NCBI GenBank assembly: GCA_964515555.1
Contig: CAZEVY010000133.1
Location: 1 to 12,989 of the forward strand
Direction: 5' to 3'
Origin: CAZEVY01 sp964515555
GTDB taxonomy: Bacteria; Acidobacteriota; Terriglobia; Bryobacterales; Bryobacteraceae
Length of the DNA stretch: 12,989 nucleotides
This document shows, one piece after another, positions 6,670-12,989 of this stretch. The notes beneath the pieces are model-generated. The model worked only from the letters and a program-made list of their open reading frames with translations. It searched no databases and was not told the origin of the DNA. The stretch's first letter is position 1; every line of letters starts with the position of its first letter. A program made the translations under genes and the position numbers.

Positions 6670-7248
6670 ATGCGGCTTCATTGGGGATTGCTCGCCGCGG
6701 GGCTGGCCGCCGCTCAGGACCTCCATCCGATTCAGGCGTCCGACGGCGTGTTGCGTGTGGAAGTCGAGAAGACGCGGCTGATGAGCGGCAAGAAGCACTC
6801 CATCGTCTTCACGTCCTGGCGCGGCGAACTCGCTCACGATCCGGCGAGGCCCGACGCCGGGCGTGTGACGATCACCGTGGAGGCGGGGGAGTTCCGCATC
6901 GAGGACACCTGGGTGAGCGAGAAGGACCGCCGTAAGATCGCCGAGTTCACGCGGTCCGCCGAGGTGCTCGATGCCGCGCGCCACCCGCGGATCGTTTTCG
7001 AGGCCCGCGGATTCCAGCCATCGGGCGAGGGCCGGTTCCGGATTCCCGGGCGGTTGACGATTCGTGGAATCGCGCGGGAGCTGGAGTTGTCCGTCGCGGT
7101 GAAGGAGAGCGCCGCATCGGCCACGGCCGTATTTCCCATGAGCGCCTTTGGCATCCGGCCGCCGTCGGCGGCGCTGGGAACGGTCGGCACGAAAGACGAG
7201 ATGCGGGTCGTGCTGGAGCTGCGCCTACCGCGCTCCGCGCTCCCGTAG
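6670..7248 (+). CDS. YceI-family periplasmic protein
   Basis: A 192-residue protein with a short signal peptide (MRLHWGLLAAGLAAAQ). YceI proteins are lipocalin-like barrels that bind isoprenoid-type lipids in the periplasm. Family features visible here are SGKKHSIVFTSWRGEL (39-54), the FTRSAEVLDAARHPRIVFE segment (93-111), FRIPGRLTIRGIARELEL (123-140) and the closing FPMSAFGIRPPSAALGTVGT (155-174) before a final strand. The length matches the family. The start lies 4 bases after the beta-barrel stop with no obvious ribosome binding site, so translation is probably coupled. The last 24 bases overlap the end of the convergent phosphodiesterase gene. The bound ligand is unknown. Confidence 0.85.
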   Translation: MRLHWGLLAAGLAAAQDLHPIQASDGVLRVEVEKTRLMSGKKHSIVFTSWRGELAHDPARPDAGRVTITVEAGEFRIEDTWVSEKDRRKIAEFTRSAEVLDAARHPRIVFEARGFQPSGEGRFRIPGRLTIRGIARELELSVAVKESAASATAVFPMSAFGIRPPSAALGTVGTKDEMRVVLELRLPRSALP

Positions 7249-8061
7249 GCGGCGGATCAGCTCCGCCGGGTCGTCGGTGATGATGGCGTCGACGCCGGCG
7301 TCGATCAGACGGTCCCAGTCCGCGGCGCGATTCGGCGTCCAGGGAATCACCTGAAGTCCGGCGTCGTGCGCCGCCTTGACCTTCCCGGGCGTCACCAGCC
7401 GGAACTGCGGCGATAGGATCGGCGCCCCGGCCTCGCGCGCGGCCTCGACGAAATCGCGCGGGCGCTCGATGAGCGCCGCCAGGCGGATGCGCGGCTCGAG
7501 TTTCTTCATCTCGTGCAGCGTCCGGAAGTCGAACGACTGGAGGATGACGCGATCCTCGAGCCGGCGCCGGCGGACCACCTCCAGCACCAGCCGCGCGAAC
7601 TCGGCGGGCGGCGGCGCCAGGTGCGGGCGGTCGCGGAAGATCTTGGTCTCTATGTTGAAGTGAAAGCGCCCGCGCGGGGCCAGCGCCAGGACTTCGTCGA
7701 GCGCCGGCACGCGCGCGCCGGGCGACGGCTGCTGCTTGGGATAGTCGGGGTTCCTCAGCGATCCGCAGTCCCAGCGGCGCAGCTCCTCGAAGGTCATCTG
7801 GCGGATGACGCGCGCCGCGCCAGGCGGGCCCTGGCAGTACTTCGTGTTCATCTCCGGGTCGTGGCTGACGACGACCACGTCGTCTTTCGTCACCGCCATG
7901 TCGAGCTCGAGCACGTCGACGCCCTGACCGATGGCGTACTCGAAAGCCGCGAGCGTGTTCTCCGGGCGCACGGCGCGCGCGCCGCGATGGCCGTGGACGA
8001 GTATCGGCGAGGATGCCATGGCGTCAGTCATGAGCAGGAGTGCGATGAGGCCAGCCTTCAT
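7225..8061 (-). CDS. Glycerophosphodiester phosphodiesterase, exported
   Basis: A 278-residue enzyme of the GDPD TIM-barrel family, which hydrolyses glycerophosphodiesters to glycerol 3-phosphate and an alcohol with the help of a divalent metal. Seen motifs are HGHRGARAVRPENTLAAF with catalytic H25-R26 and E34-N35, the metal-binding LELD (E52, D54), SHD with the second catalytic H67, NIETK (E138, K140), and the C-terminal WTPN and ITDDP. A hydrophobic N-terminus (KAGLIALLLMTDAMASS) suggests export to the periplasm. ATG at 8061 is used; an in-frame TTG at 8067 adds two residues and would fit a leaderless transcript. The gene is single on its strand here, convergent with the YceI gene and divergent from the oxidoreductase gene. 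It likely serves phosphate or glycerol scavenging from lipids, or lipid turnover. Confidence 0.93.
   Translation of the reverse strand: MKAGLIALLLMTDAMASSPILVHGHRGARAVRPENTLAAFEYAIGQGVDVLELDMAVTKDDVVVVSHDPEMNTKYCQGPPGAARVIRQMTFEELRRWDCGSLRNPDYPKQQPSPGARVPALDEVLALAPRGRFHFNIETKIFRDRPHLAPPPAEFARLVLEVVRRRRLEDRVILQSFDFRTLHEMKKLEPRIRLAALIERPRDFVEAAREAGAPILSPQFRLVTPGKVKAAHDAGLQVIPWTPNRAADWDRLIDAGVDAIITDDPAELIRRLRERGAR
7250..7268 (+). terminator. Weak terminator-like hairpin after the YceI gene
   Basis: CGGCGGA (7250-7256) pairs with TCCGCCG (7262-7268) around five bases, two bases beyond the YceI stop and inside the 3' end of the phosphodiesterase gene. No T-run follows on either strand, so termination is uncertain. 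Confidence 0.2.
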
Positions 8062-8072
8062 TCCCAACAGGA

Positions 8073-8079
8073 TATAGTA
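8073..8079. promoter_or_regulatory. Overlapping divergent -10 elements
   Basis: TATAGT (8073-8078) on the plus strand and TACTAT (8079-8074) on the minus strand overlap almost entirely. The plus element would start RNA near 8085, ahead of the oxidoreductase gene; the minus element would start near 8067, at the possible TTG start of the phosphodiesterase. Both lie in the 35-base gap between the divergent genes. No good -35 hexamer is seen for either. Confidence 0.3.
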
Positions 8080-8096
8080 AAGGGGATTTCAGGAGC

Positions 8097-9434
8097 GTGA
8101 ATCAACCTATGACCCGGAGAGATTTCGCGCAGGCGGCCGGCGCCGCCACGGCGCTCAGCTATTCCCGCGTTCTCGGCGCCAACGAGCGCGTGCGCATGGG
8201 CTACATCGGCCTCGGGAACCGCGGCGACCAGGTGCACGACGCTTTCCTCGAGCACGGCGACCAGCAGACCGTGGCCGTCTGCGACCTGCGCGACGACTAC
8301 ATGGACTTCGCCGTGAAGAAGTCGCGCGCGACTCCCCGGAAATACAAGGACTACCGCAAGGTGCTCGACGACAAGGAAGTCGACGCCGTCGCCATCGCCA
8401 CGCCCGATCACTGGCACGCCCTGCAATTCATCGACGCCTGCCGCGCCGGCAAGGACGTTTATGTCGAGAAGCCGCTTTCGCTGACCGTGTTCGAGGGGCG
8501 GCGAATGGTCGAGGTCGCCCGGGAGACGAATCGCGTGACGCAGGTGGGGATTCACAGGCGGTCGGCGAAATTCCTCCAGGAGGCCGTGGACGTGGTGCGA
8601 TCGGGCGCGATCGGCCAGGTCACGGTGGCGAAGGGATACCACATCCTCAACGAATGGCCGCAGGGCATCGGCGCACCGCCCGATCAGCCGCCGCCGACGG
8701 ATTGGGAATGGGACCAGTGGCTAGGCCCGGCGCCCAAGGTTCCGTATAACAAAAACCGGGCATTTTATAATTTCCGATGGTTTTACAATTATTCCGGCGG
8801 GCAATTGACGAACTTCGGCGTGCATTATATGGATATGCTGCGCTGGTGTCTCGGCATGGACGCGCCGGTCGCCGTCACCGCGCTCGGCGGCAAGTACGCC
8901 GTCGGGGACAATCGCGAGATTCCCGACACGCTGGAAGTGCTCTGGCAGTTCGAAGGTCCGACGCTGATGGTGTTCTCGCAGTACAACGCCAACGCCGCGC
9001 CGTCCAACACGCAGAACTCCGAGATGGAGCTGCGGGGGACCAAGGGGACCATGTACCTGCACGGCAACCGCTGGGAGGTGGTTCCGGAGACGGTGGGCGA
9101 CAAGCCGCGCTTTCCGCGGTCGCCGGTGGATCGCGAGGGCGAGCGCGGCGACCGGCTCGGCCGGAAGCCGCTGATCGAGCGCAGCGCGGGGAAGGGCAGC
9201 GCCAGCACGGCGTTTCACGCGCGCAATTTTCTCGATTGCGTGAAGAGCCGCGCCAGGTGCAATTGCGACATCCTGGACGGGCATCGTTCGACGGCGGCGA
9301 CGCTGATCGGCAACATCGCGCTGAAGACCAAGAGCTTCCTCGAGTGGGACGCGCGCGCGGAGCGTTTCACGAACAATCCGGCGGCGAATCAGTGGCTGCA
9401 CTACCAATACCGCGCGCCGTACAAGTTGGGGTGA
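8097..9434 (+). CDS. Tat-exported Gfo/Idh/MocA-family oxidoreductase
   Basis: A 445-residue NAD(P)-dependent oxidoreductase of the Gfo/Idh/MocA family, which acts on sugars, cyclitols or related compounds. A twin-arginine signal (MTRRDFAQAAGAATALS) marks it for export in folded, cofactor-bound form. The Rossmann motif is GYIGLGNRG (35-43), followed by VAVCDLR, ATPDHWHA (101-108) and the signature VEKPLS (123-128) with the conserved lysine K125. Later conserved blocks include RAFYNFRWFYNYSGGQL and TNFGVHYMDML, typical of the Tat-exported subfamily in acidobacteria and planctomycetes. Two starts compete: GTG at 8097 (AGGGGA ten bases upstream, AGGAG too close) and ATG at 8109 (AGGAG thirteen bases upstream). 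Both keep the Tat signal. The substrate is not predictable. The next gene begins 4 bases after the stop and is probably coupled. Confidence 0.93.
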   Translation: MNQPMTRRDFAQAAGAATALSYSRVLGANERVRMGYIGLGNRGDQVHDAFLEHGDQQTVAVCDLRDDYMDFAVKKSRATPRKYKDYRKVLDDKEVDAVAIATPDHWHALQFIDACRAGKDVYVEKPLSLTVFEGRRMVEVARETNRVTQVGIHRRSAKFLQEAVDVVRSGAIGQVTVAKGYHILNEWPQGIGAPPDQPPPTDWEWDQWLGPAPKVPYNKNRAFYNFRWFYNYSGGQLTNFGVHYMDMLRWCLGMDAPVAVTALGGKYAVGDNREIPDTLEVLWQFEGPTLMVFSQYNANAAPSNTQNSEMELRGTKGTMYLHGNRWEVVPETVGDKPRFPRSPVDREGERGDRLGRKPLIERSAGKGSASTAFHARNFLDCVKSRARCNCDILDGHRSTAATLIGNIALKTKSFLEWDARAERFTNNPAANQWLHYQYRAPYKLG

Positions 9435-9438
9435 CGAC

Positions 9439-10296
9439 ATGCGACGACGGGAGTTTCTCGGATCGGCCGCGGCCGCGCCGCTGGTCATGCAGGGCGCCCC
9501 GCAGCGCCCCTCGCTGGTGTTGTTCTCCAAGCACCTGCCGAAGCTCAACTACGACGAGCTCGGCCGGACCGTCAAACAGCTCGGCTTCGACGGCGTCGAC
9601 CTGACGGTGCGGCCGGAGGGTCACGTGCTGCCCGCACGCGTCGCCGAAGACCTGCCGCGCGCGGCCGAGGCCATCCGCGGGCACGGTCTCTCGCTTCCGA
9701 TGATCACCACGGGACTGCTCTCGCCGGCCGATCCGGCGGCGCGTCCAACGCTGGCGACGGCCGCGCGTCTCGGCGTGCCGTTCTACAAGCTCGGCTATTG
9801 GCGATATAAAGGGCCGGACGTCGAGGGTATGGTCGCGGAGGTGCGCCGCAGCGTTCAAGGCATGGTCGCGCTGGGGAAGGAATGCGGGATCGCGGCGGGA
9901 TTCCACAATCACTCCGGGGACTACGTCGGCTCGCCGGTGTGGGACATCCGCTCGATCATCGACGGCACGGACGCGGGGCTGATCGGATACTATTTCGATC
10001 CCTGTCATGCGACGGCCGAGGGTGGAGCGGCCGGATGGCGCCTGGCGATGCAGGTCGCCGCACGGCGGCTGAAGATGGTCGCCGCGAAGGATTTCTATTG
10101 GGAGAAGACCGGCGGCCGCTGGCGCATGAAGATGTGCCCGCTCGGAGAAGGAATGGTCGATTGGGCGGCGTTTTTCAAGCTGCTGGGCGCGGCGTCTTTC
10201 ACGGGACCGATCTCGCTGCACGTCGAATACGACCCCAAGGACGAGATGGACGCCATGTCGCGCGACCTGGCGTTTCTGCGGAAGTTCGTGGCGTAG
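9439..10296 (+). CDS. Tat-exported sugar phosphate isomerase/epimerase-like protein
   Basis: A 285-residue TIM-barrel protein of the xylose-isomerase-like/AP-endonuclease-2 superfamily (sugar isomerases and epimerases, IolE/IolI-like). The Tat signal is MRRREFLGSAAAAPLVMQGA. Likely metal-site and conserved positions are FHNH (155-158), FDPCH (186-190), AKDFYW (216-221) and HVEY (261-264). In many relatives a histidine stands two residues before the KD pair; here it is alanine (A215), so the metal site may differ. The start is supported by GGGGTGA at 9428-9434, a ribosome binding site that includes the upstream stop codon and implies translational coupling. With the oxidoreductase it likely forms a two-step sugar or cyclitol conversion in the periplasm, for instance oxidation followed by isomerisation or epimerisation; the substrate is unknown. 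Confidence 0.88.
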   Translation: MRRREFLGSAAAAPLVMQGAPQRPSLVLFSKHLPKLNYDELGRTVKQLGFDGVDLTVRPEGHVLPARVAEDLPRAAEAIRGHGLSLPMITTGLLSPADPAARPTLATAARLGVPFYKLGYWRYKGPDVEGMVAEVRRSVQGMVALGKECGIAAGFHNHSGDYVGSPVWDIRSIIDGTDAGLIGYYFDPCHATAEGGAAGWRLAMQVAARRLKMVAAKDFYWEKTGGRWRMKMCPLGEGMVDWAAFFKLLGAASFTGPISLHVEYDPKDEMDAMSRDLAFLRKFVA

Positions 10297-10308
10297 TGTG
10301 CTGGGCCA

Positions 10309-10338
10309 GACCGCTCGCTCACACGCTCGCGGCTCGGT
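10309..10338. repeat. Possible dispersed intergenic repeat (GCTCG-rich)
   Basis: The spacer between the isomerase and kinase genes contains GCTCG three times within 30 bases, bounded by ACCG and CGGT. On the minus strand it reads CCGAGCCGCGAGCGTGTGAG and then CGAGCGGT. From memory, AGCCGCGAGCGTGAGCGAGCGG-like words recur between genes in planctomycete and related genomes; this is a recollection, not a search. Only one copy is present in the window. Confidence 0.35.
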
Positions 10339-10351
10339 AAAGGCGGTGCGC

Positions 10352-10369
10352 GCGGCGGTGGAGCGCCGC
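10352..10369 (+). other. GC-rich hairpin upstream of the sensor kinase
   Basis: GCGGCG (10352-10357) pairs with CGCCGC (10364-10369) around six bases. It could end transcription of the isomerase gene or modulate the promoter at 10376, but it lacks a T-run. Confidence 0.25.
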
Positions 10370-10375
10370 CCCGCC

Positions 10376-10381
10376 TATAAT
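10376..10381 (+). promoter_or_regulatory. Consensus -10 element before the sensor kinase
   Basis: TATAAT is a perfect sigma70 -10 hexamer, ending 8 bases before the GTG at 10390. RNA would begin at about 10388-10390, making the kinase mRNA leaderless or nearly so. The bases at the -35 distance are GC-rich and do not match. Confidence 0.45.
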
Positions 10382-10389
10382 CGGGAAAG

Positions 10390-12477
10390 GTGAAAGCCAA
10401 GCTTCTCTACGGCGCGGCGATCTTCGCGCTGGCGATCCTGGTGACGCTGGTCGTCTGGCAGGGATCGTTCAATTTCGGCGAGTTCGGCCCGTCGAGTCCC
10501 GGGCAGACCTACCTCGTCTGGGCGCTCTCGATCCTGATTTTCATCCTGATGGTCGTGCTGGGCTTCATGCTCGTGCGCACCGCGCTGAAGCTCTACGTGG
10601 AGCGGAGCGGGGGCAGGGAAGGGTCGCGCATCAAGACGCGGCTGCTGCTGGGGGCGGTCGCGCTGAGCTCGGCGCCGGTGTTCTTCCTGGTCCTCTTCAG
10701 CATTCAGATTCTCAATATCAATCTGAACCGCTGGTTCAGCCGGCCCGCGCAGAACATCCAGTTGAACCTAACCGAAGTCAGCCTGGCCTTCCAGAACGAA
10801 ACCCGCGCGCGCGCCGAAGCGCAGGCGCGATGGCTCGCCGCTCTCCCCGAGACCGCCGCCTACCTCGCCAAAGGCGCGCCGCCGGCCCTGTTCGATCGCC
10901 ACTTCTGCGAGCAGCAGGGTTGGACCGACGCCGAGATACGCCGCGGCTCCAGCCACTGGCCGGTGTGCTCGGCGCGGCGTCCCACGCCGCCGGTCAAGGA
11001 GTTCACGGCGCACACGATGGTCCCAGGCTTCTCCGGCGCCGAGGTGGTGGTCACCGCCGCCATGCCGCTCGATCTCGGGCGCAAACAGCAGGAGATCGAG
11101 CGCGAAGTCTTCGAGCACAGCAAGCTGGCGAGCAGCCATAAGGAGGTCCGCACCACCTACATCCTGCTGCTGCTGGCGATCTCGCTGTTCATCCTCTTCC
11201 TGGCCGCCTGGAGCGCGATGTTTCTCTCGCGCCAGATCAGCGTGCCGATCTCGGCGCTGCTCGAGGCCGCCGGCCAGGTGCGCGGCGGCAACCTGCAATA
11301 CCGCGTCAAGACCCAGGCCATCGACGAGCTGGCGACGCTGGTGCGCGCCTTCAACGAGATGACCCAGTCGCTCGAGGCCAGCGAAAGCGAACTGGAACGC
11401 CGCCGCCAGTTCACCGAGGCCATCCTCGAGAGCATCCCCACCGGCGTCATATCGCTCACGGCGACGGGACAGGTCCAGAAGGTGAATCGCGCGCTGACGA
11501 TGATGTTCGGCGAGGAGGCCATTGGGAGCGCCAAGCGCCTCGACGACCTTTTCCCGCTCGAGGACGCCCGCGAGATCCGCTACCTGATGAATCGCGCGCG
11601 GCGCACCGGCCTGGCCGCCAGCCAGATCGAACTCAAGACGGCGCGGCAGACGCTGCATCTCAGCGTCATCGTCTCGGCGCTCGAAGGCCAGCCGCCGTCG
11701 GGCTTCGTGGTGGTTCTGGAGGACACCAGCGAGCTGCTGCGCGCGCAGAAAGCCGCCGCCTGGCACGAGGTGGCCCGCCGCATCGCGCACGAGATGAAGA
11801 ATCCGCTCACGCCGATCGCCTTGAGCGCCGGGCGCATCGCGCGGCAACTGGAGCGACTGCCCGCGCACCAGGTCCCCCCCGATGTGCTGCGCGTCCTGCG
11901 GCAGTGCTCGGCGACCATCTCCACCGAGGTGGAGTCCGTGAAGACGCTGGTCGACGAGTTCTCCACCTTTGCGCGCTTCCCGGCGGCGCAGCCGGCGCCG
12001 GCGGATCTCAACGACGTGGTCGCGAGCGCCTTGGAGGTTTTCTCGGGCCGGCTCGACGGCATCGAGCTGAACGCCGCGCTCGCGGCGGGACTCCCGGAAG
12101 TCAACGTGGACCGCGAGCAGTTCAAGCGCGTCATCGTGAACCTGGTGGATAACGCCGCGGAAGCGATGCAGGACTCGCCGCTCCGAAGGCTTTTCGTCGC
12201 GACGCAGTCGGTCGCGCCGGACCTGGTGGAGCTGACCGTGGCCGACACGGGTCCGGGCGTCACAGGCGAGGACAAGGAGAAGCTCTTCCTTCCGTATTTC
12301 TCGACGAAGGGACGCGGGACGGGCCTGGGACTGGCGATCGTGCATCATATCCTGGCCGAGCACGGCGCGCGCATACGGGTGGAGGACAACGAGCCGCGCG
12401 GCGCTCGCTTTATCGTCGAGATTCCGGCGCCGGTGGCCGCCGAGGCCGAGATTCGCGCCGTCGAGACCCTGGCATGA
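10390..12477 (+). CDS. NtrY-like sensor histidine kinase
   Basis: A 695-residue membrane sensor kinase that autophosphorylates and passes phosphate to the adjacent response regulator. Membrane helices lie at about 5-23, 42-64 and 86-108, then a periplasmic or extracytoplasmic region (110-254) and a fourth helix (256-279). A HAMP linker follows (280-332), then a PAS domain (338-450). The HisKA motif is RRIAHEMKNPLTP with phospho-acceptor H467. The ATPase shows the N box (VNLVDNAAEAM, N584, N588), DTGPG (619-623), FLPYFSTKGRGTGLGLAI (633-650). The region 173-193 has two cysteines (C173, C193) that could pair. Order and size match NtrY. The GTG start keeps the first membrane helix; GGGAAAGG is too close to act as a normal ribosome binding site. 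The stop overlaps the next gene by 4 bases (ATGA). No nitrogen-metabolism gene is nearby, so the physiological signal is open. Confidence 0.92.
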   Translation: MKAKLLYGAAIFALAILVTLVVWQGSFNFGEFGPSSPGQTYLVWALSILIFILMVVLGFMLVRTALKLYVERSGGREGSRIKTRLLLGAVALSSAPVFFLVLFSIQILNINLNRWFSRPAQNIQLNLTEVSLAFQNETRARAEAQARWLAALPETAAYLAKGAPPALFDRHFCEQQGWTDAEIRRGSSHWPVCSARRPTPPVKEFTAHTMVPGFSGAEVVVTAAMPLDLGRKQQEIEREVFEHSKLASSHKEVRTTYILLLLAISLFILFLAAWSAMFLSRQISVPISALLEAAGQVRGGNLQYRVKTQAIDELATLVRAFNEMTQSLEASESELERRRQFTEAILESIPTGVISLTATGQVQKVNRALTMMFGEEAIGSAKRLDDLFPLEDAREIRYLMNRARRTGLAASQIELKTARQTLHLSVIVSALEGQPPSGFVVVLEDTSELLRAQKAAAWHEVARRIAHEMKNPLTPIALSAGRIARQLERLPAHQVPPDVLRVLRQCSATISTEVESVKTLVDEFSTFARFPAAQPAPADLNDVVASALEVFSGRLDGIELNAALAAGLPEVNVDREQFKRVIVNLVDNAAEAMQDSPLRRLFVATQSVAPDLVELTVADTGPGVTGEDKEKLFLPYFSTKGRGTGLGLAIVHHILAEHGARIRVEDNEPRGARFIVEIPAPVAAEAEIRAVETLA

Positions 12478-12989
12478 AGTCGCGGGTACTCGTCGTCGAC
12501 GACGAGCCGGGGATCCGGCAGTCTCTCGCCGGCGTCCTGGAGGATGAAGGCTTCTACGCCGACGCTGTCGAATCGGGCGAGGCCTGCCTGGAGGCGCTGG
12601 CGCAGACGCCCTTCGACCTGGTGCTGCTCGACATCTGGCTGCCGGGAATCGACGGGCTGGAGACGCTGGCGCGCATTCAGGAGATTCCGCAGGAGCAGCG
12701 CCCCGCGGTGGTCGTGATCTCCGGGCACGGCAACATCGAGACGGCGGTGCGCGCCACCAAGCTGGGCGCGTTCGATTTTCTGGAGAAGCCGCTGACGATC
12801 CAGAAGGTCATGGTGGTGGTCAAGAACGCCGTTGGGCAGCGCCGGCTGGAGCGCGAGGTGCGCGAGCTGCGCGCGGGGGAGCGCGAGTGGCGCATCATCG
12901 GCGAGAGCGTGCCGATGAAGGCGCTGCGGCAGGTGCTGGCGCTGATGGCGTCGACCAACGGGCGCGTGCTGATCTTCGGCGAGAGCGGC
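12474..12989 (+). CDS. NtrX/NtrC-type sigma54 response regulator (partial, cut by window end)
   Basis: The first 172 residues of a response regulator. The receiver domain (1-120) has the acidic pair D9-D10, phospho-acceptor D53 in LLDIWLPGIDG, S83 in ISGHG and the conserved K105 in FLEKPL. A linker (121-140) leads into the sigma54-interaction AAA+ domain, which starts at WRIIGESVPMKALRQVLALM and is cut in the Walker A motif at VLIFGESG. In the family this domain continues through GAFTGA to a Fis-type DNA-binding domain that binds enhancers and activates RpoN-dependent promoters. It is translated from ATGA overlapping the kinase stop, so the pair is co-translated. The receiver and Walker A spacing closely resemble NtrX, but NtrC-like relatives of other names cannot be excluded without the C-terminus. 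Confidence 0.9.
   Translation, partial: MKSRVLVVDDEPGIRQSLAGVLEDEGFYADAVESGEACLEALAQTPFDLVLLDIWLPGIDGLETLARIQEIPQEQRPAVVVISGHGNIETAVRATKLGAFDFLEKPLTIQKVMVVVKNAVGQRRLEREVRELRAGEREWRIIGESVPMKALRQVLALMASTNGRVLIFGESG

Noticed and set aside
11874..11880. Run of seven C in the kinase gene as a phase-variation tract
   Set aside because: Too short for strong evidence of slippage, and the reading frame continues intact with all kinase motifs.
10768..12363. 531-codon minus-strand frame opposite the sensor kinase
   Set aside because: Shadow of the kinase; composition is His/Arg/Leu-rich without motifs.
1..12989. CRISPR array, insertion sequence or defence island
   Set aside because: No spaced direct repeats, transposase, integrase, Cas or known defence domains were seen.

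Overview
The window is GC-rich chromosomal DNA with G/C-ending codons, most likely from an acidobacterium (Bryobacterales/Solibacteraceae-like). The reasons are a CadC-like winged-helix/TPR regulator, Tat-exported Gfo/Idh-type oxidoreductase and sugar-isomerase proteins, a zinc-ribbon/DUF4870-type membrane protein, many secreted proteins of unknown role, and a decameric intergenic inverted repeat. The phylum is inferred from family habit, not from a marker gene. I see no mobile element, tRNA, rRNA or CRISPR array.

Layout. 1-139 is gene-free and holds a large inverted repeat (41-122). Two minus-strand genes follow, read from right to left: a Tat-exported ankyrin-repeat protein (2577-1393) and a secreted Ig-like-domain protein (1348-140). 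A 141-base divergent region with promoter-like elements separates them from a plus-strand winged-helix/TM/TPR regulator (2719-4431). A short spacer (4432-4548) packs three dyad symmetries, one of which is a perfect 14-bp palindrome that resembles a ParB-binding parS site. Next come four plus-strand genes with short gaps: zinc-ribbon membrane protein, a secreted POTRA-like/HEAT protein, an outer-membrane beta-barrel and a YceI-family protein (4549-7248). The YceI gene overlaps tail-to-tail with a minus-strand glycerophosphodiester phosphodiesterase (8061-7225). A compact divergent promoter region leads to a two-gene Tat-exported carbohydrate pair (Gfo/Idh oxidoreductase, sugar phosphate isomerase/epimerase-like protein, 8097-10296). 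The window ends with an NtrY-like sensor kinase (10390-12477) overlapped by 4 bases by an NtrX-like sigma54 response regulator, cut by the window edge inside its Walker A motif.

How the genes fit together. The Gfo/Idh and isomerase genes are translationally coupled and probably act on the same sugar or cyclitol in the periplasm. The sensor kinase and response regulator form one phosphorelay. The four genes at 4549-7248 span the inner membrane, periplasm and outer membrane and may be an uncharacterised envelope module; that is inference from order and topology only. Several genes have a -10-like hexamer 5-8 bases before a non-ATG start and no clear ribosome binding site, which suggests leaderless mRNAs.

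The most unusual items are the decamer-built inverted repeat, the parS-like palindrome, the POTRA-like/HEAT fusion and the possible leaderless starts. Most of the rest is ordinary accessory content for this kind of genome.
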